A stretch of DNA of 64,000 nucleotides from Atrina japonica (Eukaryota > Mollusca > Bivalvia > Pterioida > Pinnidae). The position numbers were made by a program, and so were the translations under genes. The notes under the pieces are model-generated. The model was given only the letters and a program-made list of their open reading frames with translations. It did no database searches and had not been told where the DNA came from. Positions 54,317 to 64,000 of the stretch are shown piece by piece; the stretch's first letter is position 1, and each line of letters opens with the position of its first letter. The stretch lies in the NCBI GenBank assembly GCA_030159075.1, contig BROG01000109.1, forward strand, positions 1,201,001-1,265,000. The letters run 5' to 3'.

Positions 54317-54704
54317 GGACTTGCTTGTACTAGGGCAACTAGGGTACTAAAACAAAGAATACCTGAAGTGACTGTATTACAATATTTATCTGTTTATTTA
54401 TTCAAACTCGTCATCATTCCGAGACTGATAAGCAAGGAGTCTTCATATCCCCCCGAGATATATCAACAATGGATATATCTTTATCATTGTAAAAATGCGT
54501 ACACATTACCTTGGGTATATTTCATGTGTGCGAATGTAAGCAAAAAGCGACACCCAGTGTTGTTTTCACTTGATTTACCAAATATAAATTAACTTTATCA
54601 TGTTATTTTGAACAGAATTATTATTTATATGATGTGATATGAACTTCTAAATAATGTACATATGTAAATGTACATACTTCATTTACTGATAATATATGGG
54701 CATG

Positions 54705-54990
54705 TATATATTGGAACCTCTCTTGAGGGACCACCCCATCACAAATGTGGTCTTACAAGACAAGGTGGTCTCAAAAAAAGGTTTTATCCTAAGAATTACT
54801 TAACTAAGTGGTTTTTAGAATGTGGACTCACAAGACAAGGTGTCTGAAAAAGGTTTTATATAAAGGATTACTTAAATAAGTGGTTTTCAGAATGTGATTT
54901 TACAAGACAGGTGATCTCTCTAAAAAGGGGGATTTTTCTAAAGGATTACTTAGCAGTTGTCAGAATGTGGTCTCACAAGACAGGTTCCAC
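54705..54990. repeat. cagtggaacc-type MITE, decayed
   Basis: 'ttggaacctctcttgaggga', three 'aatgtgg(a)ctcacaagaca' blocks and 'acaagacaggttcca' match the 2023-2200 family. Confidence 0.6.
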
Positions 54991-55210
54991 ATCAAATATT
55001 TATTTATGATGTGAGTGTTGTTCCTTTTTAAGTACATATCATCATGTCTGTTTCATGCGAGTAGGATTTTATAACACTGTAGGATTGTTATAGAGAGTTA
55101 TATCCCTTTATCAACTAACTGAAGGAATATTTTAAGATAGTCCAGAGCGGACACTATCTGCTTGTGTAATCATTCCACAATGTCCATAAATCAACCATCT
55201 CAATTTTCCA

Positions 55211-55440
55211 GGGCCCTGGTAGCCGAGTAGTTGGTGTATTGCACTATACCAGGGCCTTGTGGTTGGTGTATTGCACTATACCAGGGCCTTGTGGTTGGTG
55301 TATTGCACTATACCAGGGCCTTGTGGTTGGTGTATTGCACTATACCAGGGCCTTGTGGTTGGTGTATTGCACTATACCAGGGCCTTGTGGTTGGTGAATT
55401 GCACTATACCAGGGCCTTGTGGTTGGTATATTGCACAATA
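55211..55440 (+). repeat. 32-bp minisatellite grown from a tRNA-like sequence
   Basis: About seven units of 'gggccttgtggttggtgtat' + 'tgcactatacca'. The first unit reads 'gggccctggtagccgagtag' and resembles a SINE or tRNA head, which suggests the array began inside one. Confidence 0.93.
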
Positions 55441-55525
55441 AATGATCAACCATTTCAATTAACTGCTTACCAGGGTCTATAAATCATCAAATCTCTCGCA
55501 TCTAGTCTGTCACCAAACCAGAATC

Positions 55526-55801
55526 GCTATGCTCTTTCCTAGCCGTGGTCTCATGCAACCAAAAAATCACATAGCTAATGAATATTTATAAGGAGTAGGT
55601 GTTGTCCTATTTATCCAATCCCAATTGTTTTGATCAATAACAAAAGTTATCACATAGTCTGTTGATCCAATACAATTGTGAAATTATTTAAAAGCCTCAA
55701 TCTGATTGGTTGATGAATGCGAGCACCATTTACTTGCATTGAATGATACAAACATGTACAAGAGAATTCGCTGCATGAGACATGGGTAGGAAACAGCATA
55801 G
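55526..55801. mobile_element. foldback MITE (gctatgctctttcc ends), copy 2
   Basis: Begins gctatgctctttcctagccg and ends gggtaggaaacagcatag, the same family as 38496-38796. Confidence 0.8.
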
Positions 55802-56852
55802 TGATTCCAAACCATGGTTTTATGACAGGACTAGTCAGTGTGTGTTCCAGCAACAAAATAATTCTACTATAACATAACCCTTGTATTTACTTTACTTTCT
55901 TGTTACCTTAATTGGTCACCATGTTTGGCTGGGGTGCACAATTGTAACGAGATTTATTTTGAGTTGTTTATTATGGATTTGAATTCCATATTTCTACATG
56001 TAAAAAGAGAAATCATATAGTTTCCAACATCACAGAATGACAAGATGTGTACATGTTATATTTATTTCACAAAGAATTTTCGATTAACTATTAAGGTATC
56101 TGAACCATAATAGGCCAAAAAATTAAATACACGATATGTAGTATTTCTGATGGAAATTGTGATATTGGAGGAAAGGTGGTCCCAATTATGAAGAAATTCA
56201 CCACAAATTCTGTTTGGGTTGGTTGCTATGCAATACGGAAAGTACCCACCCCCTTTTTTACTACTGGTAACCGTATGGTGTGGGGAAAATCTAAGGATAA
56301 GATAACTGGATCAAAAGAAATGCCTTATACATGTTAAATGCATGTTGTATTGTTATTTAAAATTTGAATTTGTTTTTATCAGTTCTGTACTACTGTTAGT
56401 ATAATTTTATACACATCTGAGGTATTTCATCATGCTTTTTAGCTGGGATCGACTTTTTACATATTTAGATGCACATGGGTTTAGTATTTGTAGCGATTTC
56501 AAAGGGGTTCGTTTTTTTAGAGACATTATACGTTATGATTGTAGCTTTTTCTATTTTTAGTAGGATTAGTCACGTTATCATTATTTCATTGGGCATCGCT
56601 TTAGATGTTTGTGCGTTTCAAACCTTCGTCTTTGTATGGTTTTATTTATGAATGTATGAACTTTAAAATAGTATACTTGTGAAATTCATGTCTTTACAAA
56701 ATGACAGTCAAATAAATGATTACCTCCACGTAGCAAAACTGGAACGGATTCCAGATTTTAAGGAGTAAAGCTCTACTGAAAAATCTCTAGGATTACACAC
56801 TAACTGTAGACCTCATCAGATAATATTTATTTTACAATATATAATACTCACA

Positions 56853-57100
56853 GGTCCCCCTGTGGCTGAGTGGTAAGAACATCACTTTAAACCTTGAAGT
56901 CTCTCACCTCTAGTCAGCAAAGGTTTTTAGTCCCGCGGGAGCTTGAGCTGATTTTAGGAAAATGTTTGCCATTTTACTTGTGGAAGGCTGTTGGTCCCTC
57001 CATGGGTATAGTGTAGCCGAGTTCTCTTCACAATTAAAAATGGCTGCCACCATATAGACTGAAAAAATCTAGAGTGTGGCCTAAAATACAATTCAGAAAA
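56853..57100 (+). mobile_element. tRNA-derived SINE, diverged
   Basis: 'aggtccccctgtggctgagt', 'gaagtctctcacctctagtc' and 'ccgagttctcttcacaatta' match the 45211 family. Confidence 0.75.
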
Positions 57101-57150
57101 TGTCTGTGCTATATCTGTGAGGAAATGTTAACTAAAATATTATTTTTAGT

Positions 57151-57240
57151 TTAATTCATTCACCCCTATAGACAATTTGGACTTGCCCAACTCAATGATT
57201 TATAGAAGAGTTCATTATTTCTCAGGGGTTGATGAGTTAA
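57151..57240 (-). mobile_element. TTAA mini-MITE, copy 7 (reverse)
   Basis: Bounded by TTAA. 'ttaattcattcacccctata' at the left and 'caggggttgatgagttaa' at the right. Confidence 0.82.
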
Positions 57241-57376
57241 GGTCAAAAAGATATACTACATATATATTTTTTGTTCTACAAATTACATGCATATTTGGAC
57301 ACAAAATTAGGTTTACAAAAAAAATTCACAATTATAGGTAACCTGCTGTAGTCATTACTTAATCAGTTATTCATAC

Positions 57377-57469
57377 TTAACTCACACACCCCTAAAGACA
57401 CATTTGGACTTGTCTAAGTCATTGATTTACAGAAGAGTTTATTGTTTTTTTCAGGGGTTGATGAGTTAA
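57377..57469 (-). mobile_element. TTAA mini-MITE, copy 8 (reverse)
   Basis: Bounded by TTAA. 'ttaactcacacacccctaaa' and 'caggggttgatgagttaa'. Confidence 0.83.
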
Positions 57470-57578
57470 ATAGATGTTCTGCTCAAGCCTAATACTAGTT
57501 ACTGCTGTTATGAGTATTGTTTTATCATTTACATGTTACAGTGGTTTCCATGCTTACAACTATCTTGTGTATGCATCC

Positions 57579-57642
57579 TAACCCATTAACCCCTAGGAGA
57601 CAGATTTGGTCTGGTCTGTTTTTCAGGGGTTAATGCGTTAAC
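57579..57642 (-). mobile_element. TTAA mini-MITE, copy 9 (internally deleted)
   Basis: Only 64 bp: 'taacccattaacccctagga' and 'caggggttaatgcgttaa', with most of the core missing. Confidence 0.7.
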
Positions 57643-57842
57643 TGCATTAATTTATAGCTTATATGACAGTGGTTTGTGTACTCTTGCAATATAAAACTTA
57701 ATTGTGGATGATAGTGTTTTATAATAATCAGTAATGTTCAATTGTTAAGTTTTAACTTTTCTCAGTTATGATGGACTATGTATATCAAAATTAAAAAAGA
57801 TGTAAATTCATGTATTGTTTTATTCTCATTTCTGTTTACTTT

Positions 57843-58033
57843 AGCTCTTTCAGTAGAACCACACAGCCGACCAATTCTGTTGGCTATTATCATGAAAAGT
57901 AATTAAAGTTTTCAGCTATTTGTCTTTCTATTCAGAAAAAATTGCTGATTTCTATCTACACTTAAAGTTCAGCTATACCTTTTTGCTGATGTCTTTAAAT
58001 AACTTTCTCTTACTCAAAAGCTATTGAAAGGGC
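57843..58033. mobile_element. foldback element (agccctttcaat ends), copy 2
   Basis: 'agctctttcagtagaacc' and 'aaaagctattgaaagggct' ends. Interior 'attgctgatttctatctaca' as in 33171-33380. Confidence 0.65.
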
Positions 58034-58129
58034 TGCTACATGTAAGCTATTATACATGTACTTATTTAGCTCCCATCAAAGACAGGCAACAGGTAATGGA
58101 TAAAGGGTGTCTGGGTAGCGCAGGCAACA

Positions 58130-58330
58130 GGTAATGGACAAAGGGTGTCTGGGTAGCACACTCACTTCTCACCAATGAGAACCAGGGTCGATCCTTGGTT
58201 TAGACAGGAGTATGTGAGATGGTATGGCGGCCACCAAGTAGGACATTTGGGTTTTTTCTCCGGGTACTCCAATTTCTGACTGCTGCACACCAACATCAGA
58301 GTCAATGAGACACATTTATATAAGTGACAT
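58130..58330 (+). mobile_element. second tRNA-headed SINE family
   Basis: 'ggtgtctgggtagcacactc', 'accagggtcgatccttggtt' (B box-like) and 'atggtatggcggccaccaag'. A short direct repeat of its start precedes it (58087-58125). Related pieces lie on both arms of the inverted repeat at 63.2-63.9 kb. Confidence 0.65.
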
Positions 58331-58729
58331 AACTTATTGTTAATCGTTGTAAAATAATTAAAGTTTTTACTTTAAAGCAGTGACCCCCCCCCCCCCCCCC
58401 CCCCCTTTCAAAAAAAAAAAAAAAAGAAAGAAAATTTGTTAGAAATTTTCAAGGACTCAATAAATCAGAGTACAAAATCACCATTATGGTGGAATTATAA
58501 TCCAGGCAAGAAGTAGGACAGCAGATAACACTAGTGACAAAGAAACACTACAAAAATTGCCACCCCGCCCTCCAAAAAACAAACAAAACACTGGTCTTTC
58601 TCTGAAAATTGTTGTAATAACTTTTATCAATATATGAGTATAAAAAAGTCAAAACTTATATTCTTATTCTAATTTCCAAAAATATAAGACAATTACTATT
58701 ACATCTTAAACTTTGTTGTATCTCTATTT

Positions 58730-58745
58730 TTTATTGTCTTTTATT
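58730..58745 (-). promoter_or_regulatory. possible poly(A) signals of the Ku70 gene
   Basis: Two AATAAA motifs on the - strand (58740-58745 and 58730-58735) are the first ones just beyond the minisatellite, about 940 bases after the stop. If used, the whole array would be in the 3' untranslated region. Motif only. Confidence 0.3.
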
Positions 58746-58840
58746 TTGATTTTTCAGTCAATTTGTTTTGCTTGATAGATTGTTTTCTACTTATATGTTC
58801 AATCAGCCAACATGTCAACATAAACAAGTATATAGTGATG

Positions 58841-59696
58841 CTTTTATCCACCTGTACATGTAGACTTGGACTTTTATCCACCTGTACATGTAGACTTAGA
58901 CTTTTATCCACCTGTACATGTAGACTTAGACTTCTGCAATGATCCACCTGTACATGTAGACTTAGACTTTTATCCACCTGCACAAGTAGATTTAGACTTT
59001 TATCCACCTGTACATGTAGACTTAGACTTTTATCCACCTGTACATGTAAACTTAGACTTCTGCTGTAATCCACCATCTGTACATGTAGATTTAGACTTTT
59101 ATCCACCTGTACATGTAGACTTAGACTTTTATCCACCTGTACATGTAGACTTAGACTTTTATCCACCTGTACATGTAGACTTAGACTTTTATCCACATGT
59201 ACATGTAGACTTAGACCTTTATCCACCTGTACATGTAGACTTAGACCTTTATCCACCTGTACATGTAGACTTAGACCTTTATCCACCTGTACATGTAGAC
59301 TTAGACTTTTATCCACCTGTACATGTAGACTTAGACCTTTATCCACCTGTACATGTAGACTTAGACCTTTATCCACCTGTACATGTAGACTTAGACTTTT
59401 ATCCACCTGTACATGTAAATTTAGACTTCTGCTGTAATCCACCATCTGTACATGTAGATTTAGACTTTTATCCACCTGTACATGTAGATTTAGACTTTTA
59501 TCCACCTGTACATGTAGACTTAGACCTTTATCCACCTGTATATGTAGACTTAAGACTTCTGCAATGATCCACCTGTATATATAGACTTAGACTTCTGCAG
59601 TGATCCACCTGTACATGTAGACTAGTAATCCACCTGTACATGTAGAATTAGACTTTTATCCACCTGTAAATGTAGACTTAGATTTCTGCAGTACAG
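58841..59696. repeat. 30-bp minisatellite reaching into the last Ku70 exon
   Basis: About 28 units of 30 bp (ttatccacctgtacatgtag + acttagactt), some with an inserted 'ctgcaatga' or 'ctgctgtaat'. The last unit contains the stop codon and final codons of the SAP-domain exon. The 30-bp period is a multiple of 3, so long repetitive frames exist on both strands (233 residues on +, 264 on -). They are not considered proteins. Confidence 0.97.
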
Positions 59697-59812
59697 AGGT
59701 CCAGTATTATCTTGACTTTATCCAGTAACTCGCTTTTCTTCTCCTTACATTTACATGGGATTCCTTTGTCCTTCAGCCATGCTGCCAAGGTTACGGAGTT
59801 GGCTTTGTGTAG
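59678..59812 (-). CDS. XRCC6: Ku70 terminal exon
   Basis: On the - strand: acceptor ttattttgtag, then LHKANSVTLAAWLKDKGIPC, a K-rich stretch, KKSELLDKVKIILDLC and TAEI before TAA. It contains two-thirds of the SAP fold: the second helix and the G-I turn followed by KK.ELL. The final bases overlap the 30-bp minisatellite. Confidence 0.72.
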   Translation of the reverse strand, partial: LHKANSVTLAAWLKDKGIPCKCKEKKSELLDKVKIILDLCTAEI

Positions 59813-62800
59813 CTACAAAATAAGAGTAATCATATACAATCAAACACACTTATATTGAACCCTTTCACATTGAATTCCCACTTAATTTGAAATGAAATGG
59901 AATCCCTGGCTAAATTTCATTATGACCATTATAACCTGGTTATTTTTAAGCCCCGGTTTAATTGAAAGAAAAAAATGCATTTTCAATACATCTGGATTCG
60001 ACTGTACTTGGTCTCTGATATGCAATTATTGCATGGTGTATTATATTGGCCAAATCACATGATTAATATCGGACAGCTGTGCAAATATCTTCATCACGTA
60101 CAGTGGAACCTGTCTTGAGAGACCAACCCATCTGGCACTACAATGTGGTCTCTCAAGATTTGTGGTCTCTCAAATGAGCTTTTATCTAAAGGGTTATATA
60201 ACCAAGTGGTTTTCAGGATGTGGACTCAAAAGATAGTCCTGTGGTCTTTCATGACAAGAAAAGTTTGACTGTATCAGAGTGGCATGCAAATATCCTTATC
60301 ATGTATTTAGGAAGTACCACTGACTATACTGATACAGAATGTGTCGGTACTTCAACACAGATAACAACCTCTGCAGCTGTTGATTGTGTAAAACATGCCC
60401 TGTGATAGAGTGTTGTAAGTCTTAAGTCATAAGTCTTAAGTTATTTGATCTTCAGACAAAACTTAGGGTCATTTTATCAATACTACCATAAGTCAAGATT
60501 TAATGTCACATATTTTCAAATAAGATCTTGATAGGTTATGGATACTTTTACCTGCTATATCAACTGCAATCATGGCACATCCAAAAATAATTTATAGCTA
60601 TGAACAGCCTTTTGGTAGTCATAAATATCTGACCTAACTTCAGCATAAGTCGTAAGTAAGTCCTAGATTTCTTTGTAGAACGTTCATAAGTGTGGTCCTA
60701 AGACAGAATTTTTGTTTTACTGTCCACTTACCCACGGGTGAGTGACAAGTAAAAATTTACTCACATAACCACAAAATCCACTTTCCCAAATAAGAAAAAA
60801 AAATTATTAAACTTACTTAATTCTTGATATGTAACACAACAGATTATTGATTTATTTGTCACATAGTTCAATGTCATGTGATTTCCTTGGAAGATACAAG
60901 GCGGGGCTGATTTTATGACTTTTGACCTGCTTTGTGCCTGCTCCACTACTCGACCATATAGCAAGATCTCGCTGTGGGTCATATTATTCCAAAGGAGAAC
61001 TACTCAACAAAATGGTATTAAAAAAAAAGTCACAGAAAATAAAGTCACAATTTATGATGGAAAAAAACCACAAGAAAAAAAGTCACAATTTACAGAGGAA
61101 AGAAATCATTTTTCAGTTTTAAGAGACAACAGATTTGCACTTTAATCTATACATGTACTTCAATCTCCAATAAATACATGTAGCTTACCAGTTGGTAGGC
61201 CAAATTTCTGTCCCGATTTTATGATATAGGTGTTTGTTTGTTGACAAATATATTAAAACATGGTAATATTCATATCACCTGATATAACAACCCTCGAGTG
61301 ATATCAGACATAGGGCTAAAGCACTCTGTCTGAATTAGTTGAGCCCATTGGCTGATCTGACGTGTGATATGAATTTTACCACGTACTGAATAATCTTTTT
61401 AGATAACTGTAAAAAAAACAAGCTAATTCGTAGAATTCATATTCCCCTCTTTCCCACCTTTCGTAAGGGATAATCATATTGTAGGTAAACTCTTTTGAGG
61501 TCAGCTTGAAACATGTAATTTTCATGCTGTTGACACAAGATGTATTGTTTTGATATCAAACAAAAACTAAAGCCATATACACAGGTCATATGTGTTAATG
61601 AACATGTATTATGAAATACAGTGAACTGTTTGAAATAAGCATAGACAGAATAATATATACTTGTAATGATGCTTAGCAGATTCGAGGTAAAATGACATTT
61701 TTCATTAATCAAGGGGATATAAATGCACCATATAATGTGCACAAAAAGTAGTAATTGAATTTGGACGAGCCCTATAGGCATTTAACCTTGTTTGAAGAAA
61801 ATCAGATAATATTTGTTGCTGTTATTGCACGGAAACAGCTAAAAATGAAATTTTTCTTTAATCAAAGGGCCTTCACTCTGCAAAATAAAGTGCTCAAAAA
61901 GTGTCGATCAAACTTGGCTGAGCCCATTAGGCAATTTAACCTTGTCAAAAGTTTGAAGAAAATTGGATATTTGTTGCCGAGATTAAATGGAAACAAAAGA
62001 AAATGACATTTTTTGTTAATCAAGGGGTCGTAACTCCGCCAAATAACATGTGCCAAAAGTGGCAATCATACTTGACCGAGTCATTTAAGCAAATAACCTT
62101 GTTGCCAAGTTTAAAGAAAATCTGATAATATTTGTTGTCATTATTGCATGGAAACTGCAGAAAATCAAGGGGCCATAACTGCGCAAAATAACATCTGCCA
62201 AAAGTGGTGATCAAACTTGGTGAGCCAGTTAGACATTTAACATTGTTACCAAGTTTAAAGAAAATCAGAAAATATTTGTTGACGTTATTGCACGGAAACG
62301 AAGCGTGAGGGACAGACAAACAAACCCAAATTAATATCCCTCATTTCAGTGAAAGTGGAGGGATAATTATAGTGCAGATGTTGTATAAAACAGTTCGGAA
62401 AACCCCATGGTGATGCTGTCACATTCATTTATTAAACCAAATGAAATTGAATTTATCTTCTTTGCACCCAGAACTATTTATTATACATATATATACTGTA
62501 TACATAGAAACTTTCAATCCGATTTAATTTTCACTATTTTTGCCCTTAGATGAGAGGGCGAATTTAAAATGAAGGCAAAATTTTTTCAAGCTAAAAAACT
62601 GAAGCATGAACCATAATGCCATGCATGATAATATGGTGATTAAGGGTGAATTTGAGGCGGGATGAATATGTTTTCTGTTGTAAAACAACAAAAATAACGA
62701 AGGGCAAAAATTTCCAGGTATTTAGTGAATGTTACGCTTTGGAAATTTTGGTACCTACACTTTACACAACTCCTGAAAAATTAAAGCCTTGAAGTAAAAA

Positions 62801-63059
62801 ATTTCAGTTCCTGGGCTTGTGCGAATTCAAGTAAAATGTTTTCAAGATATATGGACACAGAATTATGAAATGTATCATACAAGCTTGCCTGACTCATTAA
62901 TGCATTATTGGTATCATGGAAAAGTTTTATTTTTATCATGAACAGGTGAAAACTGAGAACAATTTTTACCTGTCCATTTCGAGCTAGAGATTCCACATCC
63001 ACATCTTGCACTTGTGGTTTAGTACGAGGTTTTTTCACCTTTGTAGTGCAATCTTGTGT
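59678..63059 (-). CDS. XRCC6: Ku70 (XRCC6), C-terminal SAP domain, partial gene
   Basis: Two - strand exons (62970-63059, then 59678-59812) join in phase 0 with GT-AG borders and give 74 residues ending in TAA at 59678-59680. The joined domain has NGQLHKANSVTLAAWLKDKG followed by a K.KKSELLDKV stretch. The pattern KG.L.K.....L......G....KK.ELL has the same spacing as the SAP domain at the C-terminus of Ku70. In that family it contributes to DNA binding by the Ku heterodimer in double-strand break repair. A basic segment (KVKKPRTKPQ) precedes it, as expected for the Ku70 linker. The core domains lie past position 64000 and were not seen, so another SAP protein is possible. The gene converges on MROH1. 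Confidence 0.68.
59837..60004. mobile_element. TA-flanked MITE
   Basis: Starts ta|caatcaaacacacttatatt and ends acatctggattcgactg|ta, weakly inverted ends, 168 bp. Lies 24 bp inside the last Ku70 intron. Confidence 0.55.
60101..60240 (+). mobile_element. cagtggaacc-type MITE, right end missing
   Basis: Left end ta|cagtggaacctgtcttgaga is intact, followed by 'tgtggtctctcaagatttgt'. The right terminus is not recognisable. Confidence 0.65.
60241..61260. other. Ku70 intron stretch without recognised elements
   Basis: AT-rich, with 'taagtcttaagtcataagtc' near 60415. The 73-76-residue frames here show no family features. Confidence 0.4.
61262..61388 (-). repeat. repeat shared with 63541-63630
   Basis: 'aatattcatatcacctgata' and 'ctcgagtgatatcagacata' recur in reverse orientation as 'tctgatatcactcgagggct' near 63577. 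Both ends carry 'gatatgaat' in inverted orientation. Confidence 0.65.
61700..62357. repeat. mollusc-type tandem block (about 150-bp units)
   Basis: Four diverged units, each starting near 'aatcaaggggccataact' (61708, 61859, 62018, 62164) and containing 'aagtttgaagaaaat(c/t)'. The block ends 'acccaaattaatatccctca' + 'tttcagtgaaagtggaggga'. I know this style from bivalve genomes. The 83-114-residue frames inside are not considered genes. Confidence 0.8.
62970..63059 (-). CDS. XRCC6: Ku70 penultimate exon
   Basis: On the - strand: acceptor aattttcag, donor gacag|gtaaaa, 90 nt, phase 0 both ends. It encodes TQDCTTKVKKPRTKPQVQDV then DVESLARNGQ. The basic linker is followed by the first helix of the SAP domain. 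The preceding exon is not found in 63060-64000 and must lie further out. Confidence 0.65.
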
Positions 63060-63189
63060 CTGAAAATTGAAGAATAAATATCATTATCAGAAAGCTGACA
63101 GAAAAGACCACCTTTGCAGTTTCAAGCTGAAAAAATAAAACTGAATGAAGAAAAGTCTACTTTCCTGAATTCTGAGTCCAGGGTCCGAA

Positions 63190-63860
63190 AAAAGTTTATT
63201 TATTTTAAAAAAATTTACAAAAAAATGTAACAACTTAAATAAATGTCTCTTCTTGGCACTGATGTTGGCCTGAGGGGGTCCTTACAGTACTTTGTGAGGA
63301 AAATGGAGTACATATACCAAGAGAAAACCTGCATGTTGGAGCAGCGACCACCATACCATATCTCACATACTTCCCTGTTCAATCTGAGGATCCATCTTGT
63401 GTCGCATTGGTGAGAAGCACAGGCGCTATCCACTTTAATTGCTACTTGGACACTTTCTGCTGACTTTCTCAAAGTTAACATTTTCGTTAACTTAATGAAT
63501 TCATTCAGCAGCTTAACTGTTGTCTAACAACAGATGACAGGGCTCAACGTCAGACGGAGTGCTTTAGCTCTAGGTCTGATATCACTCGAGGGCTGTTATA
63601 TTAGTTGATATGAATATTTGACTCATTCTCATATAACATCAGCTTAACTCACAACAGTTAAGCTGCTGTTATATGAGAATGAGTCAAATTTCTGCTTGAA
63701 TGAATTCATTAAGTTAATGAAAATGTTAACTTTGAAAAAGTCAGCAGAAAGTGTCCAAGTAGCAATTAAAGTGGATAGCGCCCCCGCTTCTCACCAATGC
63801 GACACAAGATCGATCCTCAGTTGCAAAACGTTTTTGTAAATTTTTTTAAAATAAGTAAGC
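63190..63860. repeat. large imperfect inverted repeat
   Basis: Left arm (about 63387-63520) 'atccatcttgtgtcgcattg' ... 'gcagcttaactgttg' pairs with right arm (about 63655-63820) 'caacagttaagctgctg' ... 'caatgcgacacaagatcgat'. The outermost parts (63190-63230 and 63830-63862) also pair. The left arm seems to carry an extra 150 bp. Confidence 0.8.
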
Positions 63861-64000
63861 TTCTCGAATAAGCAACTCAAATATGACATTTTTAGAAAAC
63901 CTACACAGGTAAATCAAACCGATACTAACCAGGTAACTTCTAATTATAATTTTTTTTTCAAAATGCATTCATATTTCCTCTGACTCAATATATATGTATT

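Larger units (their letters stand above)
54317..56716 (+). other. probable MROH1 3' untranslated region and flank
   Basis: No further exon is seen. AATAAA motifs on the + strand occur at 55437-55442 and 56711-56716, and either could end the transcript. The sequence itself does not decide. The stretch carries MITE pieces, a 32-bp array and a foldback element. Confidence 0.35.

Noticed and set aside
58741..59567. Secreted or structural repeat protein of 233 or 264 residues
   Set aside because: Both frames are by-products of a 30-bp minisatellite. The unit period is divisible by 3, and no splice or initiation context is evident.
61437..62319. Several 83-114-residue frames
   Set aside because: They lie in the approximately 150-bp interspersed tandem repeat, and frames differ between units.
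1..64000. Retrotransposon, endogenous virus or transposase coding sequence
   Set aside because: I found no reverse transcriptase, integrase, capsid or DDE-type frame of meaningful length. The mobile elements seen are all non-autonomous.

Overview
The window is animal nuclear DNA: AT-rich, with intron-rich genes, many short interspersed elements, small inverted-repeat transposons and minisatellites. Repeats that resemble those of marine molluscs (a 'gcccaccat...atggtgggc' foldback, 'aatcaaggggccataact' blocks, tRNA-headed SINEs) suggest a bivalve. A scallop- or oyster-like animal is a guess from repeat style only.

Two protein-coding genes are supported, and they converge. (1) MROH1, a HEAT-repeat protein, lies on the + strand and fills positions 63 to 54316. 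I could trace 28 coding exons, all with GT/AG borders and compatible phases. They give one uninterrupted frame of 1157 residues ending in TAG at 54314-54316. The N-terminal part (roughly 480 residues if the protein has the usual length near 1640) lies upstream of the window. Two introns are very large (11219-22419 and 28878-40890) and are filled with repeats. (2) On the - strand, two exons at 62970-63059 and 59678-59812 encode a C-terminal SAP domain that best fits Ku70 (XRCC6). The rest of that gene lies beyond position 64000. The two genes are neighbours, and nothing seen suggests they work together.

Layout: 1-11.2 kb holds the first nine MROH1 exons (including a pair of similar, closely spaced exons), TA-flanked MITEs and three minisatellites. 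11.2-22.4 kb is the first giant intron. It has an apparently mis-assembled or duplicated 12.3-19.5 kb block and a 44-bp satellite-like array at 19.8-21.3 kb. 22.4-28.9 kb is exon-dense, with a 63-bp minisatellite that has copied an exon border. 28.9-40.9 kb is the second giant intron, rich in SINEs, MITEs and a 33-bp array. 40.9-54.3 kb holds the last ten MROH1 exons. 54.3-58.8 kb is 3' flank and intergenic sequence. 58.8-64 kb is the end of the Ku70 gene, whose stop codon sits at the edge of a 30-bp minisatellite.

The best leads are the duplicated exon pair at 10864-11218, the finely interleaved mosaic sequence at about 14.6-16.4 kb (probably an assembly artefact), and the two minisatellites that include exon borders. 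No prokaryotic operon, CRISPR array, virus or autonomous transposon gene was found.
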